Shown here in pieces: positions 54,735 through 62,850 of a stretch of DNA of 64,000 bases. Origin of the DNA: Phycisphaerae bacterium (GTDB lineage Bacteria; Planctomycetota; Phycisphaerae; Phycisphaerales; UBA1924); NCBI GenBank assembly GCA_014192545.1, contig BJHL01000002.1, forward strand, positions 636,863 through 700,862. The letters are read 5' to 3'. The position numbers and the translations under genes are program-made. The notes under the pieces were generated by a model. It saw only the letters and a program-made list of their open reading frames with translations, ran no database searches and had not been told where the DNA came from. Position 1 is the stretch's first letter, and each line of letters begins with the position of its first letter.

Positions 54735-55313
54735 TCACGCAACCAAGTTAGTTGCCTGCTCGATGCTCGACACGACCTGACGGACTTGGAAGGGCTTCTT
54801 GAGGAAGCTGTCGTAGCCTTGGCCACGCAGGCCCATGGCTTGGCCGTCGGTGAGTTTGCCGCTCATGGCGATGACCTTGGTGAACTGGAGATTTTCGTTC
54901 TTGCGAATGTTGTCGGTGAAGACCTTGGCATCAACGTCGCCAACGTGGAGGTCGAGCAGAATGACGTGCGGCTTGAACCGCTCGCACTCCATGCCAGCTT
55001 GGAAGCTACTGGTGCAGGTGCGGACTTCGTAGTTGGTCTGTTCGCCCAGAACCTTCTCGAGGATATCGACGACTTCGCGCTCTTTGTCGACAACCAGCAC
55101 GCGAGTACGGCCGCTGTTCTGGCCTTCAAGCGGAATGCCGTGGGCACGCATGAAACGCGTGAGTTCGCTGGCCGGGATGCGACGGTCGCGGGAGCCGGGG
55201 ATGCGGTAGCCTTTGAGGGCGCCGCTGTCGAACCACTTGCTCACGGTGCGGGGTGCGACATTGCAAATCTTGGCAACTTCGCCCGTCGTCAGTACTTCTT
55301 TGTCGAAGGTCAT
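54735..55313 (-). CDS. Excisionase-type HTH fused to a response-regulator receiver
   Basis: 192 residues. Residues 7-55 form a MerR/excisionase-family DNA-binding unit (LTTGEVAKICNVAPRTVSKWFDSGALKGYRIPGSRDRRI). Residues 70-190 are a receiver: acidic pocket VVDKE (D76), phosphoacceptor VILLDLH (D121), Ser151 in MSGK and Lys173 in LKKPF, so it should be phosphorylatable. The DNA-binding domain precedes the receiver, opposite to the common OmpR/NarL order. GAGGCAG upstream of the ATG. Divergent from an exported HEAT protein carrying a receiver-like module. No histidine kinase in the window. Confidence 0.9.
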   Translation of the reverse strand: MTFDKEVLTTGEVAKICNVAPRTVSKWFDSGALKGYRIPGSRDRRIPASELTRFMRAHGIPLEGQNSGRTRVLVVDKEREVVDILEKVLGEQTNYEVRTCTSSFQAGMECERFKPHVILLDLHVGDVDAKVFTDNIRKNENLQFTKVIAMSGKLTDGQAMGLRGQGYDSFLKKPFQVRQVVSSIEQATNLVA

Positions 55314-55708
55314 CTGCCTCACCTCTTCTAATTTGCTCTTGCGGACGCCTCCCGGCACACACACACGCCGAGACAGTGGCTTGGCGACATCCGGCCCGGA
55401 CGGGACCACATGTCGACCGGTTTTACATCGGTGCGTTTGAGGCGGCAAATCAGCTTGTGAGGAGGAAAGGGGCAAAATGGGGACGAAAAGAAACGGTCAA
55501 ATGGGCAATCCGCCAACTGGCTAAACTCCCGCGAAGCCCACAAGAATTATTTGGCCATTTGACCATTTGGCCATTTATCCCTTCAGCTTTTGACAGATCG
55601 GCTTCTTTCGGTTACTCTGCCTAACCTCGTGGCTCCTCTTGGAATAACCGTCCAAGGGATATGTTGTTTGTCCGTCCACGTCCCTGATAACGCGGAGTCG
55701 ACTCGCCC
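55314..55708. other. Divergent regulatory region between the HTH-receiver gene and the exported HEAT protein
   Basis: 395 bp without a gene. It contains an inverted repeat: GGTCAAATGGGCAA near 55494 matched by TTGGCCATTTGACC near 55550 (one mismatch). A further CATTTGGCCATTT repeat follows, and then the plus-strand promoter at 55590. Confidence 0.65.
55590..55618 (+). promoter_or_regulatory. Sigma-70-type promoter for the exported HEAT protein
   Basis: TTGACA at 55590-55595, 17-bp spacer, TACTCT at 55613-55618. Leader of about 85 nt to the ATG at 55709. Confidence 0.65.
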
Positions 55709-57952
55709 ATGGCCCAGACGACCGATCAACGTCGCCAACCCCTTTTCACTGGTCTGCTTGCTGCTCTGGCACTGTTTGCGGCAGCTGGTACCACCGTCAA
55801 CCTGGCGGTTGCTCAGCCCGCAGACGACGCAGCGGCAACCAAGCCCGCGACTGACAAGGATTTGGCAGATGACTTTGTGCACTACATCCTGACGTCCAAC
55901 AACCAGATGGCAGTCAGCACGGGTGCCGAGTTGCTTGGTCGCAACTTAAAGCCCGCTGAGTTTGCGACGCTGGTTGAAAGCATCGATGCGCAACGCTTCA
56001 CGGGTGCGGTGCAGCGTGGGAGCCGAAGTGCCGCCGAAGACCTTCGGGCATTGAGCGGCGCGCTCGACAAGGCCTATCAGAACGGCCTGCTCGCTCGCGC
56101 TCGCGATCCGGAGATGATCGCTCGCAACATCAAGAATTTGACGGGCGGCCAGCGTGCTCGCCTGCTCGCTCGCGAGGGCCTCAAGCAGGCTGGCGAATAC
56201 GCCTTGGTGCAGTTGCTCGACGCTTACGTTCAAAATGACAACAGCGAACTTTCGGTCGCCGCTCAGGGTGTGATGATCGACATGGGTCGTCAATCGATTG
56301 TTCCGCTGACAACGGCGCTGCCCAAGCTCAACGGACTGAACCAAGAAAAGGTCGCTCGCTTGCTTGGGCTGATCCCATATAAGCAGAGCCTGCCCTTCTT
56401 GACTGATCTTGCGGCGACGACCAGCAACACCGCCGTTCGTGCGGCTGCTGAGCAATCCATCGCTCGCCTTGGCGGCCAACCCGGCAGCGCGGCGGAGCAG
56501 TACCGTGGTCTTGCCGAAGCCTATTACGACGAGAACAGCAACGTCACCAGCTTCCCGGGCGAAGAGCATCAGCTCTTGTGGAACTACGACCCGCAGACGG
56601 GCCTCACGATGCGTGAGATTCGCACGCCGGTCTTCCATGAAGCGATGGCGATGAAGCTGCTCGAGCGCGCCATGCAACTCGAAACCGGCAGCGGCAGCAT
56701 CAACGCTGACACGCTGGCTCTGTGGGTGTCGAGCAACTACTCACGCGAGTTTGACACGCCTGAGGGTTACGCCAACCCAGCCTACCCCACTGCTGCGGCA
56801 GCGGAAGAAGGCGCATCGGCCCGTCGCGGCGCTCAGTACTTTGGCGTAGCGAGCGGCAGTGACGTTGCCCAGCGCGTGCTCGCCCGTGCGATTGATCGCA
56901 AAGACACCCAGCTCGCCCGCGCGGCCCTCGCTGCGGTTGAGCAGATTGCTGGCAACAAGGCTGTGAGTGATCAAGCTGGCGTTCGCAGCCCGCTCTCCAA
57001 CGCGTTGCTCTACCCCAACCGCCGGGTGCAGCTCGATGCCGCGTTGGCAATCGCCGCGACGCAGCCCAACCAGACGTTCGGCGGCTCCGAACGCGTGATC
57101 CCCACGCTGGCAAGTGCTGTCAAGGGCTCGCCCGACCAGTTCGCAGTGGTTCTGACCACCGACATCGAACGCTACCAAGTGCTTCGCACGATTCTTGAGA
57201 AGAACGGCTTCACGGTTCTGCCCCAAGGCGCGTCGTTTACTGAACTCGCTGGCCCCATTGCCGAGGCTCCGTCGGTTGACCTCGTCGTTCTCGCCGGTTT
57301 CACCGGTGACAGCGGCTCGGTTCTCAAGACCGAAAGCCAAAGCGGCCTCAAGACCGCTGCCAGCCCGGTGCTCATCATGACGACGCCCGAAGTTGTCATT
57401 GAGCAAAGCCGAGCATTCCAAGCGGACAATCGCGTTGCGGTTCGTCCGATGGGCACGGGCGAAGAAGCCATCGTGAACACCGTCAACGACCTGATTCAGA
57501 ACGCTGCTGGCGGCCCGATGACGGCGGATGAAGCACTTGCTTACGCCGACCGCTCGCTCAACGCATTGCGTGACTTGGCTGTGAGCAACAACACGGTCCT
57601 GCCTGTGAAGGACTCGGCCAGCACGCTGGTTGCTTTGCTGCCCAGCAGCACGGCTGAACGCCGCTCGCAGCTTGCCGAAGTGCTGGGTCGCATCGCCGAT
57701 GAACGCGCTCAGCGTTCACTGGTTGACGAAGCTATCGAAAGCACGGACGACGCTGATCGTGCGATGCTGCTGACGGCAGCTGGCGAAAGTGCCAAGCGTT
57801 TCGGCAACCTGCTCTCAACCTCGCAGGTTGAACAAGTGCTGGAACTGGCGACCAACCCTGACGAGAAACTCGCAACGGCTGCGGCTGCCCTGCTGGGTGC
57901 ACTCAACGTGCCCAACAAGGACCTGCTGCCGCTGGTGCTGGGTGAGAAGTAA
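55709..57952 (+). CDS. Exported HEAT-repeat protein with degenerate receiver-like domain
   Basis: 747 residues. A signal or anchor segment (LFTGLLAALALFAAAGTTVNLAVAQ) is followed by alpha-helical repeats in the first 450 residues (YALVQLLDAYVQNDNSELSVAAQGVMIDMG, LPFLTDLAATTSNTAVRAAAEQSIARLGG). Residues about 470-590 have the alternating strand-helix pattern of a receiver (FAVVLTTDIERYQVLRTILEKNGFTVL, VDLVVLAGFTG, SPVLIMTTPEV, VAVRPMGTGEEAIV). The phosphoacceptor Asp position reads Ala-Gly and there is no conserved Lys, so it cannot be phosphorylated normally. Further helices follow. Terminator downstream. Envelope role unknown. Confidence 0.8.
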   Translation: MAQTTDQRRQPLFTGLLAALALFAAAGTTVNLAVAQPADDAAATKPATDKDLADDFVHYILTSNNQMAVSTGAELLGRNLKPAEFATLVESIDAQRFTGAVQRGSRSAAEDLRALSGALDKAYQNGLLARARDPEMIARNIKNLTGGQRARLLAREGLKQAGEYALVQLLDAYVQNDNSELSVAAQGVMIDMGRQSIVPLTTALPKLNGLNQEKVARLLGLIPYKQSLPFLTDLAATTSNTAVRAAAEQSIARLGGQPGSAAEQYRGLAEAYYDENSNVTSFPGEEHQLLWNYDPQTGLTMREIRTPVFHEAMAMKLLERAMQLETGSGSINADTLALWVSSNYSREFDTPEGYANPAYPTAAAAEEGASARRGAQYFGVASGSDVAQRVLARAIDRKDTQLARAALAAVEQIAGNKAVSDQAGVRSPLSNALLYPNRRVQLDAALAIAATQPNQTFGGSERVIPTLASAVKGSPDQFAVVLTTDIERYQVLRTILEKNGFTVLPQGASFTELAGPIAEAPSVDLVVLAGFTGDSGSVLKTESQSGLKTAASPVLIMTTPEVVIEQSRAFQADNRVAVRPMGTGEEAIVNTVNDLIQNAAGGPMTADEALAYADRSLNALRDLAVSNNTVLPVKDSASTLVALLPSSTAERRSQLAEVLGRIADERAQRSLVDEAIESTDDADRAMLLTAAGESAKRFGNLLSTSQVEQVLELATNPDEKLATAAAALLGALNVPNKDLLPLVLGEK

Positions 57953-57982
57953 GCACTCGGGCCCGACGAGCTGAAAAGAAAC

Positions 57983-58014
57983 AAACCCACGAACACGGTT
58001 CGTGGGTTTTTTGT
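57983..58014 (+). terminator. Intrinsic terminator of the exported HEAT gene
   Basis: Perfect 12-bp stem AAACCCACGAAC / GTTCGTGGGTTT, loop ACG, then TTTGTTG. Confidence 0.92.
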
Positions 58015-58045
58015 TGTGGTTTTTGCGAAGCTCACTTCGTGAGGT

Positions 58046-58486
58046 TTACTTCGCGAGTTTGGCGACCAGCCGCCAGACATCGTGCGGCGTGAGATTGCGA
58101 CCCGAGGAGGCATTGAACTCGCGTACGAGTTCGTCCATCTTGCTGGTATAGGGCAAGCTGTCGCGAGCACCGAGCGTGCCGACGAGTGTGATGATGCGAT
58201 CTCGCAAGAACGCTTCTTCGTCGGCAGAAACTTTGATAGCGGGTGTGGGAGTCTTGCCGAGTTGCGGCAGCTTTTTTGCTTTTCGCAGATTGTGCAAGCG
58301 GTGCAGCACTTCTCGCTCGTCGCGCGGGTCGTTGGCGGCTCGCAGCGAAACAATCATCGCGGCAAATTCATCGGTATACGGCAAATCATCCAGCCCGCGA
58401 TTGGCGGCGACATACGCAGCGACAAGTCGGTCATCAGCCGGTGACAACTGCGAGGTTGGACCTAGATCAAAGAGCGTGTCGCTCAT
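58046..58486 (-). CDS. Hypothetical protein with internal duplication
   Basis: 146 residues, soluble and helical. Two related halves can be aligned: VAAYVAANRGLDDLPYTDEFAAMIVSLRAA and DRIITLVGTLGARDSLPYTSKMDELVREFNAS share the LPYT core and similar spacing. The second half ends VWRLVAKLAK. No known family recognised. It lies about 30 bp upstream of the TolB-like gene's stop, so is transcribed after it on the minus strand. Confidence 0.68.
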   Translation of the reverse strand: MSDTLFDLGPTSQLSPADDRLVAAYVAANRGLDDLPYTDEFAAMIVSLRAANDPRDEREVLHRLHNLRKAKKLPQLGKTPTPAIKVSADEEAFLRDRIITLVGTLGARDSLPYTSKMDELVREFNASSGRNLTPHDVWRLVAKLAK

Positions 58487-58516
58487 GCGTGCTTGTTCCT
58501 TTGCGAGCAGTCATGA

Positions 58517-59785
58517 TCACTCCCACTTGACACCCTTCCACTTCGCAACCCACAACTGGCTGCTGGCGCGTTGTTCGCCAATTGCCGGGCCTTGACGCTG
58601 GCTCGTCCACATGAGCCACTTGCCGTCGGGGCTGAACGCGGGAAGCACATCGGCTCCGGGTGCGTAGGAAATCCGAACGTGCTTGCTCGTCGCCGCAGAT
58701 TGCTCGGACGTTGCGTCCGCGGGCAGAGCGGCGAGTTCTTTCCATGGAACGCTTGCCGCGAAAAGTTCGTAATTGGTGTGACCCGCTTCGCTGCTGGCGT
58801 ACACGAGAAACTCACCGCTTGGGTGCCAGAATGGAGCCCAGTTCACGTGTTCGTTGCTCGTGATCTGCCATTCACGCTCGACGCCCACGGGGACATCGAC
58901 GCCTCGGTCGTCTTTTTCAAACTTGAGCGTGGCGACGAAGAGTTGGAGCAGGTCATTGCCCTTGCGATCGCTGCGGAAGCAGATTGATTTGCCATCGGGC
59001 GAGAAGAATGGGCCGCCGTCGTATCCGGGAGCGACGATGATGGGGTGCTGCTTCCTGGTTTGCGTATCGTAGATGTAGATATTGGCGTCATGCTTGACGG
59101 GTGCGCCTTCGGGCGTTCCGGCGGGTGCGTCTTCGATGTGGGCGTAAAGCACAAACCTGCCAGTTGGGTCGTAGCTGCATTCGGCGTCGTAGTTCGCACG
59201 CTCGAACATCTTCTTGGGCTGGGCAAAATCTTCGCGAATATCGCTGAGTTTCATTTTGCCAGCTTCGCCGCTTGGTCCAACGGCTGCGAGTTGGCGCGTC
59301 ACGATGTCCATTTCGCTGGGGAACATCCACACGTACTTGCGATTGCCGACTTGGAAACCGCTTTTGCTTTCGTCGCTGGGACGCACCATGGTGCTGCCGA
59401 ACATGACGACGGGGGAACGCGGGCTGAACCAGCCGCAGGTGTTCGCGCTGTCGGGCGGGCTGATGCGGACGACGGTTTCGAGACCGGTGGGCGTGCCGCT
59501 GCCGCAGCCGGCGATTTTCGCGACGTACATGCCGTAGAAGGGATCGGGTGCGTCTTCGCCAGCGGGCTTGGGCGTGGCTTGGAAAACAATGAGGCCTTCG
59601 TCGCCGGTCATCCAGGCCCAGTCGGGCGCGAAGTAGGCTTCGCCCGCTTTGACAAAGTCGGTTGCGAAGGTGAGTTGCACGGGCTCATCGAAAAAGGCGA
59701 GTTCTTTCTCGCGCCAGTTGGCATCAACTGGAGCAGGTGCGGGCGGCTGGAGGGCGATGGCGGCCAGAGCGAGCAATGAAAGCAT
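58517..59785 (-). CDS. Exported TolB/PD40-type beta-propeller protein
   Basis: 422 residues. Short signal sequence MLSLLALAAIALQPPAPAP. Several PD40 blades are visible: APDWAWMTGDEGLIVFQA, SYDPTGRFVLYAHI, FFSPDGKSICFRSDRKGNDLLQLF, FWHPSGEFLVYAS, and AFSPDGKWLMWTSQRQG. Likely a six-bladed propeller resembling the C-terminal part of TolB, without a full TolB N-terminal domain. Role unknown; related proteins bind other envelope proteins or are parts of peptidase complexes. Confidence 0.84.
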   Translation of the reverse strand: MLSLLALAAIALQPPAPAPVDANWREKELAFFDEPVQLTFATDFVKAGEAYFAPDWAWMTGDEGLIVFQATPKPAGEDAPDPFYGMYVAKIAGCGSGTPTGLETVVRISPPDSANTCGWFSPRSPVVMFGSTMVRPSDESKSGFQVGNRKYVWMFPSEMDIVTRQLAAVGPSGEAGKMKLSDIREDFAQPKKMFERANYDAECSYDPTGRFVLYAHIEDAPAGTPEGAPVKHDANIYIYDTQTRKQHPIIVAPGYDGGPFFSPDGKSICFRSDRKGNDLLQLFVATLKFEKDDRGVDVPVGVEREWQITSNEHVNWAPFWHPSGEFLVYASSEAGHTNYELFAASVPWKELAALPADATSEQSAATSKHVRISYAPGADVLPAFSPDGKWLMWTSQRQGPAIGEQRASSQLWVAKWKGVKWE

Positions 59786-59835
59786 GAATGACTATATGGG
59801 CGGGATACTCGATGTCGTGGCGGTGTGACGGCTGC

Positions 59836-60825
59836 TCACGCACTCGCTCGCCGTAAGCGGTCGGTAATGGCTTGCCAGACGGCGACATCTGGGCCGCCAT
59901 CTGGCGGGGCGATGACAGCGATAAGGTCGCAGCGGCGGGCGTCGGCAGATCGCAAAGCGGCGTAAAGACCAGCCGCGTAACCGCGAGCGTCGAGGGGGAG
60001 CAATTCGAGATGGTGCGGCGGGGCAATAGCAACAGCAACGTGACTCATGACGACGGCGGATCGAACGCTGGAGAGCACTTTCGGCAAGTCGGCGAGAGAA
60101 ACGAGTTGCGTGCGAGTCGCCGGGGCGTAGTGCTTTTCCAACAGGCCCGGGCTGTTCAACGTGCCTTCGTGTTTCAGGCCCGGGACGAAATCTGCAACGG
60201 GCTGCTTGAGCACACTTGCGATCTGCTCGGCAGAAATCAGACCCGGTCGCAGCACACGCGGCGCGTGATCGGCATGATCGGCGAGATCGGCGAGTAACAG
60301 CACAGTGCTTTCAATGCCTGCGGTACACGGGCCGCCGTCAAGGACGTAGACGGTGTCGTCGTCGAAAGCTTCACGCACGTGCTGGGCGCAGGTGGGACTG
60401 ACGCCGCCCGACTTGTTCGCGCTGGGGCCAACAAGCGGCTTGCCGAAACTTCGCAGGAGTTCGAGTGTGAGCGGATGGTCGGGGCAGCGCACGGCAACGT
60501 TGGGGCTGTTGGCGGTCACGCTCGCAGGAACATTCGCGGCTTTGGGCAATACCAGCGAGAGTGGGCCGGGCCAGAAGGCGTCTGCGAGCAGTTGCGCTTC
60601 ACGCGGCCAGTTGCTGGTTACGAGGCGTGCGTGCGCAGTATCTGCAACATGCACGATGAGCGGGTTGTTGCTGGGCCGACCCTTGGCCGCAAAAACGCGT
60701 GCGACGGCAGCTTCGCTCAATGCATCTGCACCCAAGCCGTACACGGTTTCCGTGGGGAACGCGACAAGTCGGCCTTCTCGCAGGCGTGTAACAGCTTCTT
60801 GCAACATGCTGGGGCCGTGGGCCAT
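59836..60825 (-). CDS. L-threonylcarbamoyladenylate synthase (Sua5 type)
   Basis: 329 residues. YrdC domain: VAFPTETVYGLGADALSEAAVARVFAAKGRPSNNPLIVHV, VAVRCPDHPLTLELLRSFGKPLVGPSANKSGGVSPT, and DGGPCTAGIESTVLLL. A C-terminal Sua5 domain of about 110 residues follows (SPGLLEKHYAPATRTQLV). It makes threonylcarbamoyl-AMP for t6A37 of ANN-decoding tRNAs. Start ATG 60825 (MAHGPSML); 17 bp downstream of the preceding small membrane protein on the same strand. Confidence 0.93.
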   Translation of the reverse strand: MAHGPSMLQEAVTRLREGRLVAFPTETVYGLGADALSEAAVARVFAAKGRPSNNPLIVHVADTAHARLVTSNWPREAQLLADAFWPGPLSLVLPKAANVPASVTANSPNVAVRCPDHPLTLELLRSFGKPLVGPSANKSGGVSPTCAQHVREAFDDDTVYVLDGGPCTAGIESTVLLLADLADHADHAPRVLRPGLISAEQIASVLKQPVADFVPGLKHEGTLNSPGLLEKHYAPATRTQLVSLADLPKVLSSVRSAVVMSHVAVAIAPPHHLELLPLDARGYAAGLYAALRSADARRCDLIAVIAPPDGGPDVAVWQAITDRLRRASA

Positions 60826-60841
60826 GAGCGACAGTAGTGAT

Positions 60842-61366
60842 TCAAGGCCCGATGAGCAGCACGAAGGCGGCGAGCAGGAAAACGGCCAGCACGGCCGCGA
60901 TGATCGCAAGGCCCTTGGCATCTTCGCTCCACTTTTGCGGCGCGGGCATGAGCGACAGCGTTGCGTCGATTCGTTTCTGGGCTTCGCGCGTGAACTTGCC
61001 GCCGGTGGGCAGAACTTCACCCCGGCGGGCTGCATCTTGCACGATAGCGATGATCAGATTGGCATCAAAAACCCGCAGACCCAACTTGCGGGCTTGCCTG
61101 TGCAGCGCATCGCGTTTCTCGACCCGCAACAACGCAGCGGTGCCACCCTCGATGGATGCTGCGACGGTGGATGCGAAAACCAAGCGGGCATCGCCATCAA
61201 GCAGCGGTTGCCGGGGCACGCCCAGCGGGTCGTAGAGGTCGCTGCTGCCGTCAGATGGCGCAAGCCGAAGCGTGGACTGTGGGGTCGCACGATCACCCGG
61301 CCTTTGTCCCAACGGGCGAACAGGCGACGCGGCGGTCGGGGATGGGTCGTTCTTGACGAAAAGCAC
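60842..61366 (-). CDS. C-terminally membrane-anchored protein of unknown function
   Basis: About 174 residues from a tentative GTG at 61366; TTG at 61372 or the distant ATG at 61462 are alternatives. The soluble part includes DARLVFASTVAASIEGGTAALLRVEKRDALHRQARKLGLRVFDANLIIAIVQDAARRGE, which looks like a compact alpha/beta unit. The last 23 residues (GLAIIAAVLAVFLLAAFVLLIGP) form a membrane span at the extreme C-terminus. No family recognised. Probably co-transcribed with the Sua5 gene. Confidence 0.65.
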   Translation of the reverse strand: MLFVKNDPSPTAASPVRPLGQRPGDRATPQSTLRLAPSDGSSDLYDPLGVPRQPLLDGDARLVFASTVAASIEGGTAALLRVEKRDALHRQARKLGLRVFDANLIIAIVQDAARRGEVLPTGGKFTREAQKRIDATLSLMPAPQKWSEDAKGLAIIAAVLAVFLLAAFVLLIGP

Positions 61367-61485
61367 GTGCAACGAATGTACCGCGCACGCGCGTATTCGC
61401 CAGCAAAACGACGACTCTAACTGAGAAGAACTCGTATTTTTGATGTCCACCCGCCGATACAAATGGAACTTTGGACTACGTTCGT

Positions 61486-61494
61486 TGTTACAAT
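61486..61494 (+). promoter_or_regulatory. Extended -10 promoter for the membrane protein at 61538
   Basis: TG-T-TACAAT, 44 nt before the ATG. A TTGGAC lies 12 bp upstream, too close for a standard -35. Confidence 0.45.
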
Positions 61495-61537
61495 TATCCT
61501 GTGAGGGTTCCGTTACTTGCCGGCGGCTTATGAGACC

Positions 61538-62068
61538 ATGACCACGATGTCATCCAACACGCTGACCAACTCCACCGTCACGCCTCTTGCCTCGGCGGTC
61601 CCGCCCACTGGCGATGTGTGGGGAAATCTGGCGACAACGTTGTCCGTCGTGGCGGTTGTTGAACGAGCGCAGCAACTTTCTCGCAAAGGCAAGCTGCCCG
61701 GCTTTGCGAAGGTCAACGACACGTTCTCGTTTGCTGGGTTTGGTGAGCCGTTTGACTACACGGTGGTGGCGCGGGCGGCGGAGGGCGGCCTGAGCTTTCA
61801 CGCAAAGATGCAGCAGAAGTTGCCGATCATTTTTGCCGTTGTGATCGCTGTGAGCGTGTGGCCCGGTTCGTGGCTGACAGATTCCATGCTCCGTTCGTAC
61901 TTTGAAAGTTACAACTTTTCGACGTGGTTCACGTATGCGTGGTACATACCGCTCACGGTGGTGCCGCTGCTGTGGATGATTCCGCGGATGCTTCGCAAGA
62001 GTCGGCAGGCGGCGTATGCACACACGTGCGAACAGATCGAAACGCTGCGGGCAGCGTTGAACCCGTAA
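61538..62068 (+). CDS. Small membrane protein of unknown function
   Basis: 176 residues. After a Thr/Ser-rich start, a soluble segment (LPGFAKVNDTFSFAGFGEPFDYTVVARAAEGGLSFHAKMQQ) precedes two membrane spans (LPIIFAVVIAVSVWPGSWL and WFTYAWYIPLTVVPLLWMI), followed by a basic helical tail. Start ATG 61538 or 61547. The following gene begins 22 bp downstream on the same strand, so they are probably one operon. Confidence 0.72.
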   Translation: MTTMSSNTLTNSTVTPLASAVPPTGDVWGNLATTLSVVAVVERAQQLSRKGKLPGFAKVNDTFSFAGFGEPFDYTVVARAAEGGLSFHAKMQQKLPIIFAVVIAVSVWPGSWLTDSMLRSYFESYNFSTWFTYAWYIPLTVVPLLWMIPRMLRKSRQAAYAHTCEQIETLRAALNP

Positions 62069-62089
62069 GCCTCCTACAAAACCAGCGAG

Positions 62090-62800
62090 ATGTGGGACCC
62101 GCGAGCTATTCATCACGCGCTGGTTGAGGGCTTGTCGCTGCATGAGGCGGAGCTTGCGCGCGAGCAGGCGGTGCGGGGGCTTGACGCGATGGACGAACTT
62201 GATGTGCATCCGCTGCTGGCTCATGGGCTCGCCGCGGCACACTGGGGCGTGCTGCGAGAAGTGCCGTATCCGGTGACGGCTGGTCTTGGCAGTGCGGGCA
62301 ATCGTCCCAAGCATCGCGAGCGAGACCGCTGCGACCTTGTGCTTACGCCAGAGATCGGCATGACGCTCGCCGACCCGATTGCGACGCTGCGCGAGCGCGA
62401 TGCGTGGCAGGGCTCGCTCTTTGAACAGCACGCACAGACCGCCGCGCCGGCGAGATTCAGTTGCCCCCCCACTGACGCATTCTGGCTTGAGGTGAAAGTC
62501 GTCGGGCAGTTTGCCTTTGTGCATGGCGTGCCTGTGCCCAACTCGGCGTACGGCTCGCAGCTCACTGCGGCGTTCGCGGGTGATCTTTCAAAACTCGCTG
62601 CTGATGCTGAGGTGCGGCACGGTGCAGCATTGCTCGTGCTGTTCACGCAAGACCGCGAGGTTGCGCAACATGACGTCACCGTCGCCATGCATCGCGTGCT
62701 CGACAAGGGCTTTTCACTGCGAAATCCGATCATCGAGAGCTTCGCCATTGTTGATCGCATCGGCAACGCGTCTTGCACGCTGGCGATGGTGCAGCCTTGA
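62090..62800 (+). CDS. Uncharacterised protein with possible PD-(D/E)XK nuclease core
   Basis: 236 residues. The segment RDRCDLVLTP, about 60 residues before FWLEVKVVGQF, has the spacing D...ExK of PD-(D/E)XK nucleases with the acidic residue on one strand and Glu-x-Lys on the next. A later strand with ALLVLFTQDREVAQHDVTV fits a restriction-fold. No strong family match by eye, so nuclease function is a hypothesis. Follows the small membrane protein gene and is convergent with carB. Confidence 0.65.
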   Translation: MWDPRAIHHALVEGLSLHEAELAREQAVRGLDAMDELDVHPLLAHGLAAAHWGVLREVPYPVTAGLGSAGNRPKHRERDRCDLVLTPEIGMTLADPIATLRERDAWQGSLFEQHAQTAAPARFSCPPTDAFWLEVKVVGQFAFVHGVPVPNSAYGSQLTAAFAGDLSKLAADAEVRHGAALLVLFTQDREVAQHDVTVAMHRVLDKGFSLRNPIIESFAIVDRIGNASCTLAMVQP

Positions 62801-62850
62801 ACGAACCGCGACGGCTATCGCTTATGGCGTGTGCAAAAATCACGAACAGT

